A stretch of DNA of 28,755 nucleotides, from the NCBI GenBank assembly GCA_035258565.1, contig DATFXF010000165.1:1-28755 (forward strand). Direction: 5' to 3'. Each line of letters begins with the position of its first letter. The first letter of the stretch is position 1. The position numbers were made by a program, and so were the translations under genes. The notes under the pieces were generated by a model. That model worked only from the letters and a program-made list of their open reading frames with translations. It was not told where the DNA came from and made no database searches. The stretch is from DATFXF01 sp035258565 (lineage in GTDB: Bacteria; Acidobacteriota; Terriglobia; Acidiferrales; UBA7541). This document shows, piece by piece, positions 1 to 7,831 of the stretch.

Positions 1-501
1 CGACAGGCCCACGCCTTCCCAGCCGACAAACATCAACAGCATGTTGTTGGCGAGGACCAATGTGAGCATGGTGAACATAAACAGATTCATGTAGCCGAAA
101 AAGCGGTAGTAGCCGCCCTCCTGGGCCATGTAGCCGATGGAATAAAAGTGGATGAGGAAGCCGACGCCGGTCACCACGAGAATCATGACCGCCGAGAGCG
201 GATCGAGCAGGAAGCCCCACTCCGCAAGAAAGTTGGTAAGCAAGCCGGAGGATGTGCGGGTCACCCCGGCAGGCACCCAGTCGAATAGCACTTTCTCGAA
301 ATGCGGGTATGGCCCCGGCAGATGACTGAGCTGCCAAACCGCACCGACCGAAAATAGGAAGGAGAGAAAGACGCTCCCGACGCAGATCATACTCACGGCG
401 CGATTCGGGAGCCGCCGCCCGATGAGCAGCATCAGCCCCGCTCCCAGGAAGGGGAACAGCGAGATCAGCCAGATATAGTCGAGAAAATAGCCGGTCTGCA
501 T
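1..501 (-). CDS. nuoL: NADH-quinone oxidoreductase subunit L, N-terminal part
   Basis: Antiporter-like membrane subunit of respiratory complex I, which helps pump protons across the cytoplasmic membrane. Only the first 167 residues are in the window; the gene continues past the left edge. The ATG at 501 opens a frame with several membrane segments and family motifs: DPLSAVM, then HFYSIGYM, FFGYMNLFMF and GWEGVGL near the edge, all in the order expected for NuoL. It follows nuoK after a 127-base gap, longer than the other gaps in the cluster, in which I see no gene. nuoM and nuoN would be expected next, outside the window. Identification is secure; the length cannot be judged. Confidence 0.95.
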   Translation of the reverse strand, partial: MQTGYFLDYIWLISLFPFLGAGLMLLIGRRLPNRAVSMICVGSVFLSFLFSVGAVWQLSHLPGPYPHFEKVLFDWVPAGVTRTSSGLLTNFLAEWGFLLDPLSAVMILVVTGVGFLIHFYSIGYMAQEGGYYRFFGYMNLFMFTMLTLVLANNMLLMFVGWEGVGLS

Positions 502-628
502 GGCTCGGTTCCGTCCGCTGCCTCTCTACCGTCCGGAAAGGATCAGGTCACCCCAGCGACCGAAGCCTCCCCGCGGAGGGCTTCTTCGTCAGCAGGGGCC
601 GGACTCAGCTTGACAGGGCCCGTTGTCG

Positions 629-931
629 TCACCACTTCAGGATATCCATTTCGTCGGCCAGCACCGTCTCGCGGTTGCGGAAAAACGCGATGATGATCCC
701 CAGGCCGACCGCAGCCTCCGCGGCCGCGTCGGTGATGATGAAAATCGCAAAGACTTGCCCATCCACCGAACCCAGCAGCCGCGAGAAGGCGATCAGGTTG
801 ATGTTGACCGCGTTCAGAATCAGCTCAATGGACATCAAAATGATGATGACGTTGCGCCGCGTGAGCACGCCCACAACGCCAATCGTAAACAGCGCCAAGC
901 TCAGGAACAGATAATGGCTGGTGGGAATCAT
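629..931 (-). CDS. nuoK: NADH-quinone oxidoreductase subunit K
   Basis: Small membrane subunit of complex I, 100 residues, the normal family length, with three predicted membrane helices. The two buried glutamates of the proton path are in place: Glu36 in MSIELILN and Glu72 in AAAEAAVGL, the same numbering as in E. coli NuoK. The ATG lies 7 bases after the nuoJ stop, so the two are almost certainly on one mRNA. Nothing is unusual in the protein itself. Confidence 0.96.
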   Translation of the reverse strand: MIPTSHYLFLSLALFTIGVVGVLTRRNVIIILMSIELILNAVNINLIAFSRLLGSVDGQVFAIFIITDAAAEAAVGLGIIIAFFRNRETVLADEMDILKW

Positions 932-938
932 CTCCGCT

Positions 939-1451
939 TCAAATCCTTTTCTTGCCCATCACCACGGCCCCGATCATGGCTACCAGTAACAGGATCGATG
1001 CGATCTCAAACGGCAGCAGGTAGTTCCGAAACAGGGCCTGCCCAATGAGCTCGGTATTCGGCTCGAGCCGCGCCGCTCGACCTTCGGCAAAGGCGAGCGC
1101 CGAAGGATTTCGCGCCGTCACCGCAAAGGCAAAAGCCAACTGGGCGCCCAGTACCAGCGCCAAGAGGATGGCCAGCCACCATTGCCGGTTGAACTGCACC
1201 TGATGCAGGGCCACATCCAGGTTGACCAGCATGATGACGAAGATGAACAGCACCACGATGCCGCCGACGTACAGGATGATCTGCACGGCAAACAGGAATT
1301 GAGCCTGCAACTGGAGATAGATGCCGGCCGTGGCGAGAAGCGAGGTGACCAGGAAAACGGCGCTGTGCACTGCGTTGCGCCGCGTCACTACCAGTACCGC
1401 GGAGAGGATCGCCAGCCCCGCAAAAAAATAGAAAACGATCTTATCTAACAT
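939..1451 (-). CDS. nuoJ: NADH-quinone oxidoreductase subunit J
   Basis: Membrane subunit of complex I, 170 residues with about five hydrophobic segments. The stretch QIILYVGGIVVLFIFVIMLV is the conserved third helix of NuoJ. I chose the ATG at 1451 (MLDKIVFYF) because family similarity starts there; the same frame stays open further upstream, but that part overlaps nuoH and is not protein-like. The gene follows nuoH after 35 bases. In most bacteria nuoI sits between H and J; here there is no room for it. No strong Shine-Dalgarno is visible, only GGGTG about 6 bases upstream. Confidence 0.94.
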   Translation of the reverse strand: MLDKIVFYFFAGLAILSAVLVVTRRNAVHSAVFLVTSLLATAGIYLQLQAQFLFAVQIILYVGGIVVLFIFVIMLVNLDVALHQVQFNRQWWLAILLALVLGAQLAFAFAVTARNPSALAFAEGRAARLEPNTELIGQALFRNYLLPFEIASILLLVAMIGAVVMGKKRI

Positions 1452-1486
1452 AGAGAGCGCACCCGTTCTGGGCGCTTCGAACGCCC

Positions 1487-2788
1487 CTAGGCCCCGCCTA
1501 CCACAGGCGATTCGGTCCGCTCGCCTACCCAGGCCAGCCAGGCCGCCACTGCGAGCGTGCCCAGGGCGGTCACCAGCAAGGCTGGGCCCAACCCCCAGCC
1601 ATACTGCCGCTCGAGCACCAGGGCCACGCCCACGCCCAGCACGTTGACGATTGCCACCGGAATCATGAAGTGCCAGCCCAACCGCATCAATTGATCGAAG
1701 CGGTAACGCGGGAAGGTGAACCGCAGCCACATGAAGGTGTAGATGTAGCAAAACACCTTCAACAAGAACCAGAAGCCGCCATGCACGGCCGGCTTGAGCT
1801 GCGGAGCCACGAAGATCGGCGCGGCGAGCGCCGCCGCCAGCAGCAGGCAGAGCAGCCCCACCGCAGCGAGAAATCCCTGCTGCACCCTGACGGGCTGGCG
1901 AGGCGTCCGCCAGAAGCAGTAGCCCGCCACCAGCAGCAGCAGTAGCATCGGCACGTAATCAAGAAAATCGAAGGCCCGCACGCTCGCCAATGGCCGCAAC
2001 CACCCACCCAGAAAGACGCTGGTTGCAATCGCGGCGACCACGACCATGTTCGCGTACTCGGCGAGGAAGTAGAGCGCCCAGCGAAACCCGCTGTATTCGG
2101 TCATGTAGCCGGCGACGAGCTCCGATTCAGCCTCGGGCAGATCGAACGGCGCCCGGTTGGTCTCCGCGACGGACGCCACCAGGTAGATGAAGAAGCCGAC
2201 CGGCGTCAGGAAGACGAACCAGAGGCCCTGCTTCTGCTGTATCTCGACGATCTGGCGCAGGGAAAGTGTGCCGGCCAGCAGCAGCCCGCTCACCAGGGCC
2301 ATACCCGCCGCGGTCTCGTAGCTCACAAGTTGTGCCGAGCTGCGCAGCGCCCCGAGCAGCGAATAGTGGCTGTTCGAGGACCATCCGCCCAAAACGATCC
2401 CGTAAATGCCCATGGAGCTGATTCCCAGGATGAAGAGCAAGCCAATATTGAGGTCAGCGATTTGGAAGGCTGGCCCGAAGGGCAGTGCGGCCATCGCCAG
2501 CATCGCTGCGGTCACCGAAACCAAGGGCGCCAGCCAGAAGATCCACACATCGGCGTTCTCGGGGATGATGTCTTCCTTGAGCAGGAGTTTCACAGCGTCG
2601 GCGATGGGTTGCAGCAGGCCGTGGGGCCCCACGCGCATGGGACCTAAACGCACCTGCATGTCGGCCATCACCTTGCGTTCGAGCAGGACGATGTAGCCCG
2701 CCACCAGCGGGAGCACCAACACGATCACCAGGGCGTAGATAAGCGGCAACAAGTGCGGCTCGAAGAATTCAAGGAGTGAATGAATCAT
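1487..2788 (-). CDS. nuoH: NADH-quinone oxidoreductase subunit H, long form
   Basis: Membrane subunit of complex I that forms the quinone entry site with NuoB and NuoD. It has 433 residues, against about 330 in many bacteria. Conserved blocks are clear: ERKVMADMQVRLGP and GPHGLLQPIADAVKLLLKE near the N-terminus, ETNRAPFDLPEAESELVAGY around residue 210, and FLLKVFCYIYTFMWLRF near 345. The extra length lies mainly between about residues 269 and 335, which hold two further hydrophobic segments, plus a longer C-terminus. The start is either the ATG at 2788 or the TTG just before it at 2791; I prefer ATG. A short GGGCG/CGCCC hairpin (1470-1486) follows the stop codon directly. Confidence 0.94.
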   Translation of the reverse strand: MIHSLLEFFEPHLLPLIYALVIVLVLPLVAGYIVLLERKVMADMQVRLGPMRVGPHGLLQPIADAVKLLLKEDIIPENADVWIFWLAPLVSVTAAMLAMAALPFGPAFQIADLNIGLLFILGISSMGIYGIVLGGWSSNSHYSLLGALRSSAQLVSYETAAGMALVSGLLLAGTLSLRQIVEIQQKQGLWFVFLTPVGFFIYLVASVAETNRAPFDLPEAESELVAGYMTEYSGFRWALYFLAEYANMVVVAAIATSVFLGGWLRPLASVRAFDFLDYVPMLLLLLVAGYCFWRTPRQPVRVQQGFLAAVGLLCLLLAAALAAPIFVAPQLKPAVHGGFWFLLKVFCYIYTFMWLRFTFPRYRFDQLMRLGWHFMIPVAIVNVLGVGVALVLERQYGWGLGPALLVTALGTLAVAAWLAWVGERTESPVVGGA

Positions 2789-2830
2789 CAATTCTAACCA
2801 GTCACAGTCGCGCCCGCGCCTCCGGGCACC

Positions 2831-3973
2831 TCAGCGATCCACTTCCCCCAGGACGATGTCAATCGTGCCGATGATGGCCACGACGTCGGCCACCAAGTGG
2901 CCACGCACCATCAGGTCAAAGGCTTGCAGGTTCACAAACGACGGCGGGCGGATGCGCACGCGATAGGGCTGCGTCGAGCCGTCGCTGACCACATAGTAGC
3001 CGAGTTCCCCCTTGGGCGCCTCAATCGAGTGGTACACCTCGCCCGCCGGCGGCTTGAGCACTTTGCCGATGCGGGCCATGATCGGCCCCGCAGGAATGTT
3101 CTGGATGGCCTGCAGGCAGATCCGCCGGGACTGCCGCATCTCTTCCATGCGCACCAAGTACCGGTCGTAGGTGTCGCCATTCTTGCCCGTGGGAATCTCG
3201 AACTCGTACTGGTCATAAGCAGCGTAGGGTAGGGCCTTGCGGATGTCCCACTTCACCCCGCTTGCCCGCAAGACGGGTCCCGTGGCGCCCATGGCGATCG
3301 CATCCTCCGCGGTCAGGACGCCGATGCCCTTCGTGCGGCCCACCCAGATGCGGTTTTCAGTCAACAACTGCTCGTACTCGTCGATCTTGTGTTCCAGGTC
3401 TTTCGAGAAGCGCTCAACGTCTTTCTCGAGCTCATCGTAAGCCTCGTATTGCAGACCACCGATGCGGAAGGCGTGCGTCGTGAGCCGCGCCCCGCAATAC
3501 TTCTCGAAAATCTTAAGAATCTCCTCGCGCTCGCGGAAGCAGTAGAAAATGGGCGTGAGCGCGCCGATATCGAGCGCGTGCGTGCCGAGCCAGAGCAGGT
3601 GACTGGCGATGCGCTGAAGCTCGGTGAGGATCGTGCGGATCACCTTGGCGCGGGGCGGCGCCTCGACGCCCATCAGCTTTTCAACCGCCTCGCAATAGCC
3701 CAGGCCGTTCGAAACCGCGGCGACATAGTCCATGCGGTCCACATACGGCGCAAACTGCTGATAGCTGCGGTGCTCAGCAATCTTCTCCACGCCGCGGTGC
3801 AGGTAGCCAATGATGCACTCGGAATCGACCACCTTCTCGCCGTCGAGCTTCAGCTTCACGCGCAGCACGCCGTGCGTCGAAGGGTGCTGCGGCCCCATGT
3901 TGATGATGATCTCGTCGGCGCCGAGCACCGTGGTCTCGACATTGGGAAAGGCGGCTGTGCGCGTGTCGCTCAT
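2831..3973 (-). CDS. nuoD: NADH-quinone oxidoreductase subunit D
   Basis: 49-kDa-type peripheral subunit of complex I, 380 residues, which contributes the quinone-reduction site. Visible motifs are GPQHPSTHGVLR, YLHRGVEKIAE, DRMDYVAA and QRIASHLLWLG. His34 (in PSTHG) and Tyr83 (in RMDYV) are 49 residues apart, the spacing of the two quinone-binding residues His38 and Tyr87 in Thermus Nqo4, so the active site looks intact. The ATG at 3973 is 3 bases after the nuoC stop, indicating translational coupling. NuoD normally contacts cluster N2 in NuoB, but no nuoB is present in this locus. Confidence 0.97.
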   Translation of the reverse strand: MSDTRTAAFPNVETTVLGADEIIINMGPQHPSTHGVLRVKLKLDGEKVVDSECIIGYLHRGVEKIAEHRSYQQFAPYVDRMDYVAAVSNGLGYCEAVEKLMGVEAPPRAKVIRTILTELQRIASHLLWLGTHALDIGALTPIFYCFREREEILKIFEKYCGARLTTHAFRIGGLQYEAYDELEKDVERFSKDLEHKIDEYEQLLTENRIWVGRTKGIGVLTAEDAIAMGATGPVLRASGVKWDIRKALPYAAYDQYEFEIPTGKNGDTYDRYLVRMEEMRQSRRICLQAIQNIPAGPIMARIGKVLKPPAGEVYHSIEAPKGELGYYVVSDGSTQPYRVRIRPPSFVNLQAFDLMVRGHLVADVVAIIGTIDIVLGEVDR

Positions 3974-3976
3974 CGG

Positions 3977-4963
3977 CTATTGCCCGCTCTGGATGCCCAG
4001 GTTTTCGCGCACCCAGGCCTCGTCTTGCGTAAGGATGTCGTAATCCTTGCGCAGCGGATGGCCCTGCCACTCATCGGGCAGCAAGATGCGCTTCAGGTTG
4101 GGGTGGCCTTCGAAGCGAATGCCGAACATGTCGAAGACTTCCCGCTCGAGCCAGTTTGCCGTGGGCCAGACGTCCGTAACACTGGGCACGCTTTCCGCCT
4201 CCGCAGCGTGCGCTTTGAGCCGCAGGCGTTCGTTCTTCCGAAACGAGTAGAGGTTCAGCACCACATCGAACCGCTGCTCGCGCTTCGGCCAGTCCACCGC
4301 CGTCACGTCGGTCAAGAAGTCAAATTTCTCCTCATCGCGCAAGTACCGTGCAATGTCGCGCAGCCGCTTGGTCGAGACAACGAGGATGGCCTGTTTGCGG
4401 TCCACCCAGGCTTCGCGGATGGCATCGCCGAAGCGCGCCTTGAGGCGCTTGACGAGCTCGTTCTCGAGCGGCTCAGGCTTGGGAGGAGACTCTTTGGGCG
4501 GCGCCGGGGGGCGTGGCGGCGCGGCGGCTCCGGCTGGGGCAGCTGGAGTCCGCGGTTCGCCGGCAGGCGGAGCCACGGGCTTGGGCGGCTGTTCCGCGGC
4601 AGCAGGCGCGGGTTTCCCTGGCGGAGGAGGCGCAGGTTTCGGTGCTTCCGCTTGGGCGGGGGCTGCGGGCTTGGCTGGCACCGCACCCGGGCCGACCGGT
4701 GGAGCAGCAGGCTTTTCCTCAGCAGCTCGGGGCGGTGGCGGCGCAGGCGCAGGGGGTTTGGCAGCGGCTGGCGGAGGCTCCTTCTTGGCCGCGGGAGGCT
4801 CTGCAGGCGGAGGAGGCTTCCAAGCAACAGGGGGATGCGCGCGAACCTGCCAATCGAGGTCCGCCGGAAACTCGTCCGCGGAGTGTGCCGGTGGCTCGGG
4901 CGCAGCCGATTCTTCTCCGGCTGGCAAGGCAGACGGCTGCTTCTCCTCTGGGTCTTTGATCAT
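3977..4963 (-). CDS. nuoC: NADH-quinone oxidoreductase subunit C with long Pro/Ala-rich N-terminus
   Basis: 30-kDa-type subunit of complex I, encoded just before nuoD. The family domain occupies about residues 168-328. Its signatures DVTAVDWP, RFDVVLNLYSF, WPTANWLEREVFDMFGI and HPLRKDY are all present. In front lies a 167-residue extension, unusual for the family. From about residue 44 to 165 it is almost entirely Pro, Ala, Lys and Glu, with runs such as PAPAPPPP and APPPPGKPAP. The ATG at 4963 is the only good start: there is no ATG or GTG close to the conserved domain, so the extension should be translated. Such a region should be extended and disordered; its role is unknown. The upstream gap holds the nuoA terminator rather than nuoB. 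Confidence 0.93.
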   Translation of the reverse strand: MIKDPEEKQPSALPAGEESAAPEPPAHSADEFPADLDWQVRAHPPVAWKPPPPAEPPAAKKEPPPAAAKPPAPAPPPPRAAEEKPAAPPVGPGAVPAKPAAPAQAEAPKPAPPPPGKPAPAAAEQPPKPVAPPAGEPRTPAAPAGAAAPPRPPAPPKESPPKPEPLENELVKRLKARFGDAIREAWVDRKQAILVVSTKRLRDIARYLRDEEKFDFLTDVTAVDWPKREQRFDVVLNLYSFRKNERLRLKAHAAEAESVPSVTDVWPTANWLEREVFDMFGIRFEGHPNLKRILLPDEWQGHPLRKDYDILTQDEAWVRENLGIQSGQ

Positions 4964-5084
4964 GTAACCGGGGTGCGGGGGACTGAGGGCAACCTCAGCA
5001 CCCAGAAATACTTAACCCGCATTTCTAACATACAGCAGAAAACGGCGTCAATCTCTCGCGCTCCATGCGGCCCAGGCGGCCGGC

Positions 5085-5116
5085 AAAAAAAAGCCCGACC
5101 GTCGGTCGCGGTCGGG
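5085..5116 (-). terminator. Rho-independent terminator after nuoA
   Basis: Read on the minus strand, CCCGACCG (5116-5109) pairs perfectly with CGGTCGGG (5101-5094) across a 7-base loop, and after one C comes a run of eight T (5092-5085). This is a classical intrinsic terminator, 30 bases past the nuoA stop codon. It separates nuoA from nuoC, so nuoC-D-H-J-K-L should have its own promoter in 4964-5084. I see a TTGACG there but no well-spaced -10. Confidence 0.88.
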
Positions 5117-5145
5117 ACCATGGCGCCCAACATCTCTCCGGGCAC

Positions 5146-5544
5146 CTAGACCCACTCGAGGGCCCCCTTCTTGTAGAGCCAGACGTAGCCAATCACCAGG
5201 ATACCCAAGAACACGAACATGGTCACCAGGCCATACATCGGGTTGAGCCGCAGCTGTTGGTCCGGCGTTGAAAACAGGACTGCCCAGGGAAACAGAAAAA
5301 TCGTCTCCACATCGAAAATCACGAACAGGATGGCCACGATATAGAAGCGCACCGAGTACCGGCCCCGCGCATCACTCTCGGGCGGGATACCGCACTCGTA
5401 GGGTTTGAGCTTCGCGCCCACGGCGCGCATCTCGGGCCGAATGAACTTGAAGATCAACAACGTAACTGCCGGGAACGCCGCTGCCAGCACGGCGAAGATA
5501 AAGATCGGAATGTATTCCCTCGGCACGGCCCTCGAGCGCCTCAT
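5146..5544 (-). CDS. nuoA: NADH-quinone oxidoreductase subunit A
   Basis: Small membrane subunit of complex I with three predicted helices, 132 residues from the ATG at 5544. The block KLKPYECGIPP, then RYSVRFYIVAILFVIFDVE and FLFPWAV, is diagnostic of NuoA. The frame is open 19 codons further upstream (to 5601), but that part is polar and not family-like, so I start at MRRSRAVPREYIP. The gene ends at a strong intrinsic terminator instead of running into nuoB, which is the usual neighbour. It lies 67 bases after proC and may share its transcript. Confidence 0.95.
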   Translation of the reverse strand: MRRSRAVPREYIPIFIFAVLAAAFPAVTLLIFKFIRPEMRAVGAKLKPYECGIPPESDARGRYSVRFYIVAILFVIFDVETIFLFPWAVLFSTPDQQLRLNPMYGLVTMFVFLGILVIGYVWLYKKGALEWV

Positions 5545-5611
5545 GCTATCACAGGGATCAAGCGTGAGCCAGCGATGTTCGCGGCACCGGCCGTGCGTCA
5601 AGCCGGATGCG

Positions 5612-6439
5612 TCACTTCTCGAACAACAGTTCGCCGGCGCGCCCGGTGGCCTTCACCACCGCCTTGATCAATGTCACGCGCAGCTTGCCCTCTTCCAGTT
5701 CGAGGATGCCATCAATCGTGCAGCCGGCTGGCGTAGTGACGGCATCCTTGAGCAGCGCCGGGTGGTCACCGGTTTCGAGCACCACGCGCGCCGCTCCCTG
5801 CGCGGTCTGAGCGGCGAGCAGCGTGGCCACGTCGCGCGGCAGCCCTACCTTCACGCCGGCCTCGGCCAGTGATTCCAAAATGATGTAAATGAACGCCGGC
5901 CCGCTCGCCGAGAGACCAGTTACTGCGTCCATATGTTTTTCGTCCACAACGACGACACGCCCGACCGTCTCGAAAAGCTCGCGAGCAATCGCCAGGTGAT
6001 TCGCCCCGGCATAACTTCCCTTGCAGATGCCCGTCATGCCGTAGCCCACGGCGCAGGGCGTGTTGGGCATGGCGCGCACGACGGGAATCTTGGCAGCCAG
6101 ATGCTTCTCAATATATTCAGTGGGAACGGAAGCCGCCACGGTGATGATCAGTCTGTGCTCATCAATCTCCGAGCGAATTTCCGCAAGGACTTCGCGAACC
6201 TGTTGGGGTTTGACCGCGAGCAGGATGATATCCGCTTTCCGAGCCGCCGCCCGGTTGTCGGTCGAGACGGATATGCCAAGCACCCGGCGAAGCGCTTCTG
6301 CACGCTCGGGATGTTGAACGGTTGCCGAGGCATTCTTGGACGGGAGCAGGCCCTTCTTGAGGAACGCCCGCAGCAGAATTCCGCCAATCTTCCCGGTGCC
6401 GAGGACAGCCAGTCGCATCCGCGCAAGCTTTGTTTTCAT
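5612..6439 (-). CDS. proC: Pyrroline-5-carboxylate reductase
   Basis: Catalyses the last step of proline synthesis, the NAD(P)H-dependent reduction of 1-pyrroline-5-carboxylate. It has 275 residues from the ATG at 6439 (268 from the ATG at 6418; no Shine-Dalgarno decides between them). The Rossmann motif VLGTGKIGG is at the N-terminus, VKPQQV marks the middle of the nucleotide-binding domain, and the C-terminal family signature is visible as KDAVTTPAGCTIDGILELE. SGPAFIY and AAQTAQGAA are also typical. A small dyad, AGCAT-N5-ATGCT (6446-6460), lies just upstream of the start and could be a regulatory site, though this is weak. The gene stands between the Mo-cofactor operon and nuoA without functional links to either. 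Confidence 0.95.
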   Translation of the reverse strand: MKTKLARMRLAVLGTGKIGGILLRAFLKKGLLPSKNASATVQHPERAEALRRVLGISVSTDNRAAARKADIILLAVKPQQVREVLAEIRSEIDEHRLIITVAASVPTEYIEKHLAAKIPVVRAMPNTPCAVGYGMTGICKGSYAGANHLAIARELFETVGRVVVVDEKHMDAVTGLSASGPAFIYIILESLAEAGVKVGLPRDVATLLAAQTAQGAARVVLETGDHPALLKDAVTTPAGCTIDGILELEEGKLRVTLIKAVVKATGRAGELLFEK

Positions 6440-6599
6440 AGGGGAAGCATTGTTGATGCTCCGAAGCCGCATGTCAATCGCGGCAGGGGCTAGGAGCTAG
6501 TTCCCCCCAACCAGGGAGAGCGACTCAGAATCATAGCCGGGGAAGGCTTACGGTGATTCGGCAACGCCAACTGCCTTGCCCCATTCGCTTGGAGTGGGA

Positions 6600-7076
6600 C
6601 TAATCGTGGCGAGCACCGCGCAAGACCTCGACAGCGTGGGGGAGTAACTCTGCGATGGCCTCGAGAGATTCAACGGCACCGTTCGGGCTACCCGGCAGGT
6701 TGACCACCACCGAGCGGCCGCGCACTGCCGCGATGGCGCGCGAGAGGGCCGCGCGCGGCGTGGCTTGCCTCCCTTTTTCGCGCATCAGCTCGCTCAAACC
6801 GGGAATCAACTTCTCCGAGATGGCTGCCGTAGCTTCCGGCGTGATGTCGCGTGGCCCAACGCCAGTGCCGCCTGTGGTGAGGATGATGTCCACGAGACCC
6901 GTATCGACTAGCTCGATCAGCCGCGCCTGAAGCGCGCCGGCCTCGTCCGGAACGACCTGCGTTGAAACCACTTGCCAACCGAGCTTCTTGCAGCGTTCCT
7001 CGAGTGCGGGGCCGGAACGGTCGGGGCGCCGGCCCTCGGAAACCGAATCGCTGACCGTGAGCAGGGCAACGCGCAT
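6600..7076 (-). CDS. mog: Molybdopterin adenylyltransferase (MogA/MoaB family)
   Basis: Adenylates molybdopterin before molybdate insertion by MoeA. It has 158 residues, the size of the single-domain MogA/MoaB proteins. Key motifs are TVSDS at the N-terminus, TTGGTGVGPRDITPEAT in the centre (the molybdopterin-binding loop) and NLPGSPNGAVESLEAI near the end. The ATG at 7076 is 8 bases after the response regulator stop, so it is the last gene of the purA-moeA-moaC-regulator-mog operon. MogA and MoaB are hard to separate from sequence alone; with moeA and moaC in the operon, the adenylyltransferase role is the reasonable reading. Confidence 0.9.
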   Translation of the reverse strand: MRVALLTVSDSVSEGRRPDRSGPALEERCKKLGWQVVSTQVVPDEAGALQARLIELVDTGLVDIILTTGGTGVGPRDITPEATAAISEKLIPGLSELMREKGRQATPRAALSRAIAAVRGRSVVVNLPGSPNGAVESLEAIAELLPHAVEVLRGARHD

Positions 7077-7084
7077 CTTGCAGG

Positions 7085-7831
7085 CTAGCTCTCGACGGCG
7101 TCCCGATTCGCTTCATCGAGCAGGCGCATCGCTTCCATCAGCAGGCCGGTGGTGGAGCGCGTCGTCGTGGTGCGGTCGCACACAGCGTTGAAATCAATCT
7201 CGAATTCGCCGTCGGCCCAGCTCACCACCTGATAGACGGCCTCGTCGCCCTCGAGCGAGCCTAGCCGGGCATGCTTGCACTGGCCGCTGACAAAAAACAT
7301 CTCGCAGTGCTCCCTCCCGCGGCGCACCGCGAGCTGGCAGGACTTCTGCCCCATTTCAAGCGATTGCATCAAATCCGTGATGCTCATCTCTTCGAGCCGC
7401 CCTTGAATGACACCCGGCCGCAAGGCGTTCCTCTGTAGCTTTTCGAGACGTAGGCGGTCCACGACCTTCTTGGCGACCCGCACCAGATCCTTGAGGAAAA
7501 AAGGCTTGGGAATGAACTCTTCGACGCCGTCCACCAGCGGGCGGAGCTTCTCCTCGATATCGCCGCGGCTGGCAACAAAGAGGAATGGGATGTGGCGGGT
7601 CTGCTCACGCGCACGCAGCTTTTCGTAAAGCTGGCGGCCATTGAGGCCGGGCATCTTGTAGTCGGAGAGGATCAGGTCGGGGGCCTGGCCCACGACTTTG
7701 AGCAGTGCATCGGCGCCGTCGCTCGCGGTCAGGACTTCGCAGTGAGGCTCCATGCCTTTGGCGATGAGGTCGAGCACGAGGGGATTGTCATCCACGACCA
7801 ACATCCTGATGTTTTTGAGCGCGGTCATCAT
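7085..7831 (-). CDS. Response regulator: REC domain plus PATAN (DUF4388) domain
   Basis: A two-domain signalling protein of 248 residues. The first ~125 residues are a receiver domain: paired acidic residues in MLVVDDN (D14, D15), phospho-acceptor Asp57 in LILSDYKMPG, and the conserved lysine in FIPKPF. The second half contains GRLEEMSITDLMQSLEMGQKS and MFFVSGQCKHAR, which match the PATAN/DUF4388 fold, often found with receivers in Acidobacteriota, delta-proteobacteria and cyanobacteria and thought to act by protein contacts. There is no DNA-binding domain. The ATG shares its A with the moaC stop (TGATG), so it is translationally coupled to Mo-cofactor genes, an unexpected place for it. No kinase gene is nearby. 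Confidence 0.88.
   Translation of the reverse strand: MMTALKNIRMLVVDDNPLVLDLIAKGMEPHCEVLTASDGADALLKVVGQAPDLILSDYKMPGLNGRQLYEKLRAREQTRHIPFLFVASRGDIEEKLRPLVDGVEEFIPKPFFLKDLVRVAKKVVDRLRLEKLQRNALRPGVIQGRLEEMSITDLMQSLEMGQKSCQLAVRRGREHCEMFFVSGQCKHARLGSLEGDEAVYQVVSWADGEFEIDFNAVCDRTTTTRSTTGLLMEAMRLLDEANRDAVES

Noticed and set aside
4964..5145. A remnant of nuoB between nuoA and nuoC
   Set aside because: Neither strand encodes NuoB motifs (no CCA or cysteine pattern); the space is taken by a terminator and leader.
3389..5149. A 586-codon plus-strand open frame
   Set aside because: It is antisense to nuoD and nuoC and reads as Arg/His/Gly-rich shadow sequence produced by GC-rich codons.
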